From Pseudomonadota bacterium (GTDB taxonomy: Bacteria; Pseudomonadota; Alphaproteobacteria; Reyranellales; Reyranellaceae): a stretch of DNA of 64,000 nt. Under the pieces are notes generated by a model that saw nothing but the letters and a program-made list of their open reading frames with translations, did no database searches and was not told the DNA's origin. Shown here one piece after another: positions 63,507 through 64,000 of the stretch. The stretch spans positions 1 through 64,000 of the forward strand of contig JAFEFH010000005.1 in assembly GCA_018240695.1 (NCBI GenBank), written 5' to 3'. Within the stretch, counting starts at the first letter, position 1. Each line of letters begins with the position of its first letter. A program made the position numbers and the translations under genes.

Positions 63507-64000
63507 TGGCGCGCCTGCCCGACGATCCCGAGACCTTCATCCGCACCAACACCGCGCTCGAGACGCCGGCCATGGTGCCGGAGTTCAAGCTGTGGCTCGC
63601 CACCGAGTACGTGCCGATCTGGCAGGCGACCGAGGCGTGGCTGGAAGAGAAGAACGTCGACCCGCCCTACTGGGCCTTTTGCTGGCCGGGCGGCCAGGCG
63701 GTCGCGCGCTTCCTGCTCGACAATCCCGACCGCGTGCGCGGCAGACGGGTGATCGACTTCGCGGCGGGCTCGGGCGTGTCGTCGATGGCCGCGGCGCGCG
63801 CGGGTGCCGCCTCGGTGATCGCCAACGACATCGACCTGCTGTCGCTGGTCGCCGCCAAGCTGAACGCCGCGGCCAACGGGGTGGCGATCGACACCAGCGC
63901 CGAGGACTGGCTGGCCGGTCCGCCGGCCGCGCCCGAGGCCGACATCGTGATCGCGGGCGACGTCTGTTACGAGAAGGCCATGTCGGTCCAGGCGCTGGCC
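63506..64000 (+). CDS. Class I SAM-dependent methyltransferase, ETF-beta lysine methyltransferase-like (3' end outside window)
   Basis: The first 165 residues are visible. The segment PPYWAFCWPGGQAVARFLLD and the SAM-binding VIDFAAGSGVSSMAAARAGA match the METTL20/ETFBKMT group, which methylates the electron-transfer flavoprotein beta subunit. VIANDIDLLSLVA and ADIVIAGDVCYEKAM continue the Rossmann fold. The ATG overlaps the ubiA stop by one base. No etfB gene is in the window. Confidence 0.85.
   Translation, partial: MARLPDDPETFIRTNTALETPAMVPEFKLWLATEYVPIWQATEAWLEEKNVDPPYWAFCWPGGQAVARFLLDNPDRVRGRRVIDFAAGSGVSSMAAARAGAASVIANDIDLLSLVAAKLNAAANGVAIDTSAEDWLAGPPAAPEADIVIAGDVCYEKAMSVQALA

Overview
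The window is GC-rich DNA from a Gram-negative bacterium, almost certainly an alphaproteobacterium. The evidence is the UbiA-RsmE-GshA block, the many TctC-type binding proteins and the Wza/Wzc/WcaJ-type exopolysaccharide genes. A Reyranella- or Rhodospirillales-like host is my guess, not a demonstrated assignment. Genes are tightly packed, with many 4-base start/stop overlaps. No integrase, transposase, CRISPR array or rRNA was seen.

Region 1 (1-12518, +) is a single operon for alpha-glucan and trehalose: treS-maltokinase fusion (5' end cut off), glgB, glgX, treZ, malQ, treY. Together these can turn trehalose into maltose-1-phosphate, branch and trim glucan, and release trehalose again. Only the polymerising step (GlgE) is not visible and may lie upstream.

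Region 2 (12944-34650) is an exopolysaccharide locus. A lipoprotein, an OmpR-type response regulator and a histidine kinase precede manC, wza, wzc (tyrosine autokinase) and two glycosyltransferases. Next come a WcaJ-like initiating transferase, a glycosyltransferase, a polymerase-like membrane protein and a secreted beta-helix protein. A convergent operon (-) holds a glycosyltransferase, gmd, fcl and a Wzx-like flippase, so the polymer probably contains GDP-L-fucose-derived sugar. A further glycosyltransferase and an FkbM methyltransferase close the locus. Five transcription units in this locus each carry a previously unnoticed 16-bp box, GNCAC-N6-ATCAC (an 11-bp-period direct repeat), 34-51 bp before the start codon. 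It is a good candidate for the binding site of the adjacent OmpR-type regulator.

Region 3 (34856-39635) holds a cold-shock protein with two terminators, 5-formyltetrahydrofolate cyclo-ligase, small proteins, and a LysR / aldo-keto reductase / Gfo-Idh-MocA group.

Region 4 (39657-50553) holds two divergent catabolic-type clusters. The minus-strand cluster (DUF3604/PHP-like protein, LysR, TctC binding protein, a 359-aa protein) ends in a gene with an in-frame TGA inside a U-G-S-C motif. The TGA is followed by a hairpin whose apex is nearly the same as the E. coli fdhF SECIS and sits at the same distance, so this looks like a real selenoprotein gene that ordinary annotation would truncate. The plus-strand cluster has a GntR regulator, a TctC protein, a ComA-like phosphosulfolactate synthase homologue, an IclR regulator, a second TctC protein and a SnoaL-like protein.

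Region 5 (50559-53230) looks like a small tRNA-nested island. A degenerate copy of the 3' part of tRNA-Leu lies 2.6 kb from the intact tRNA-Leu(CAA), and between them are a family 5 solute-binding protein gene and a small secreted protein gene.

Region 6 (53319-64000) is mostly housekeeping: acyl-CoA synthetase, quinone reductase-like protein, TldD-like protease, a repeat-rich intergenic region with a possible structured RNA, PanE-like reductase, secreted protein, VOC protein, glutamate-cysteine ligase, RsmE, UbiA, and a truncated ETF-beta-type lysine methyltransferase homologue.
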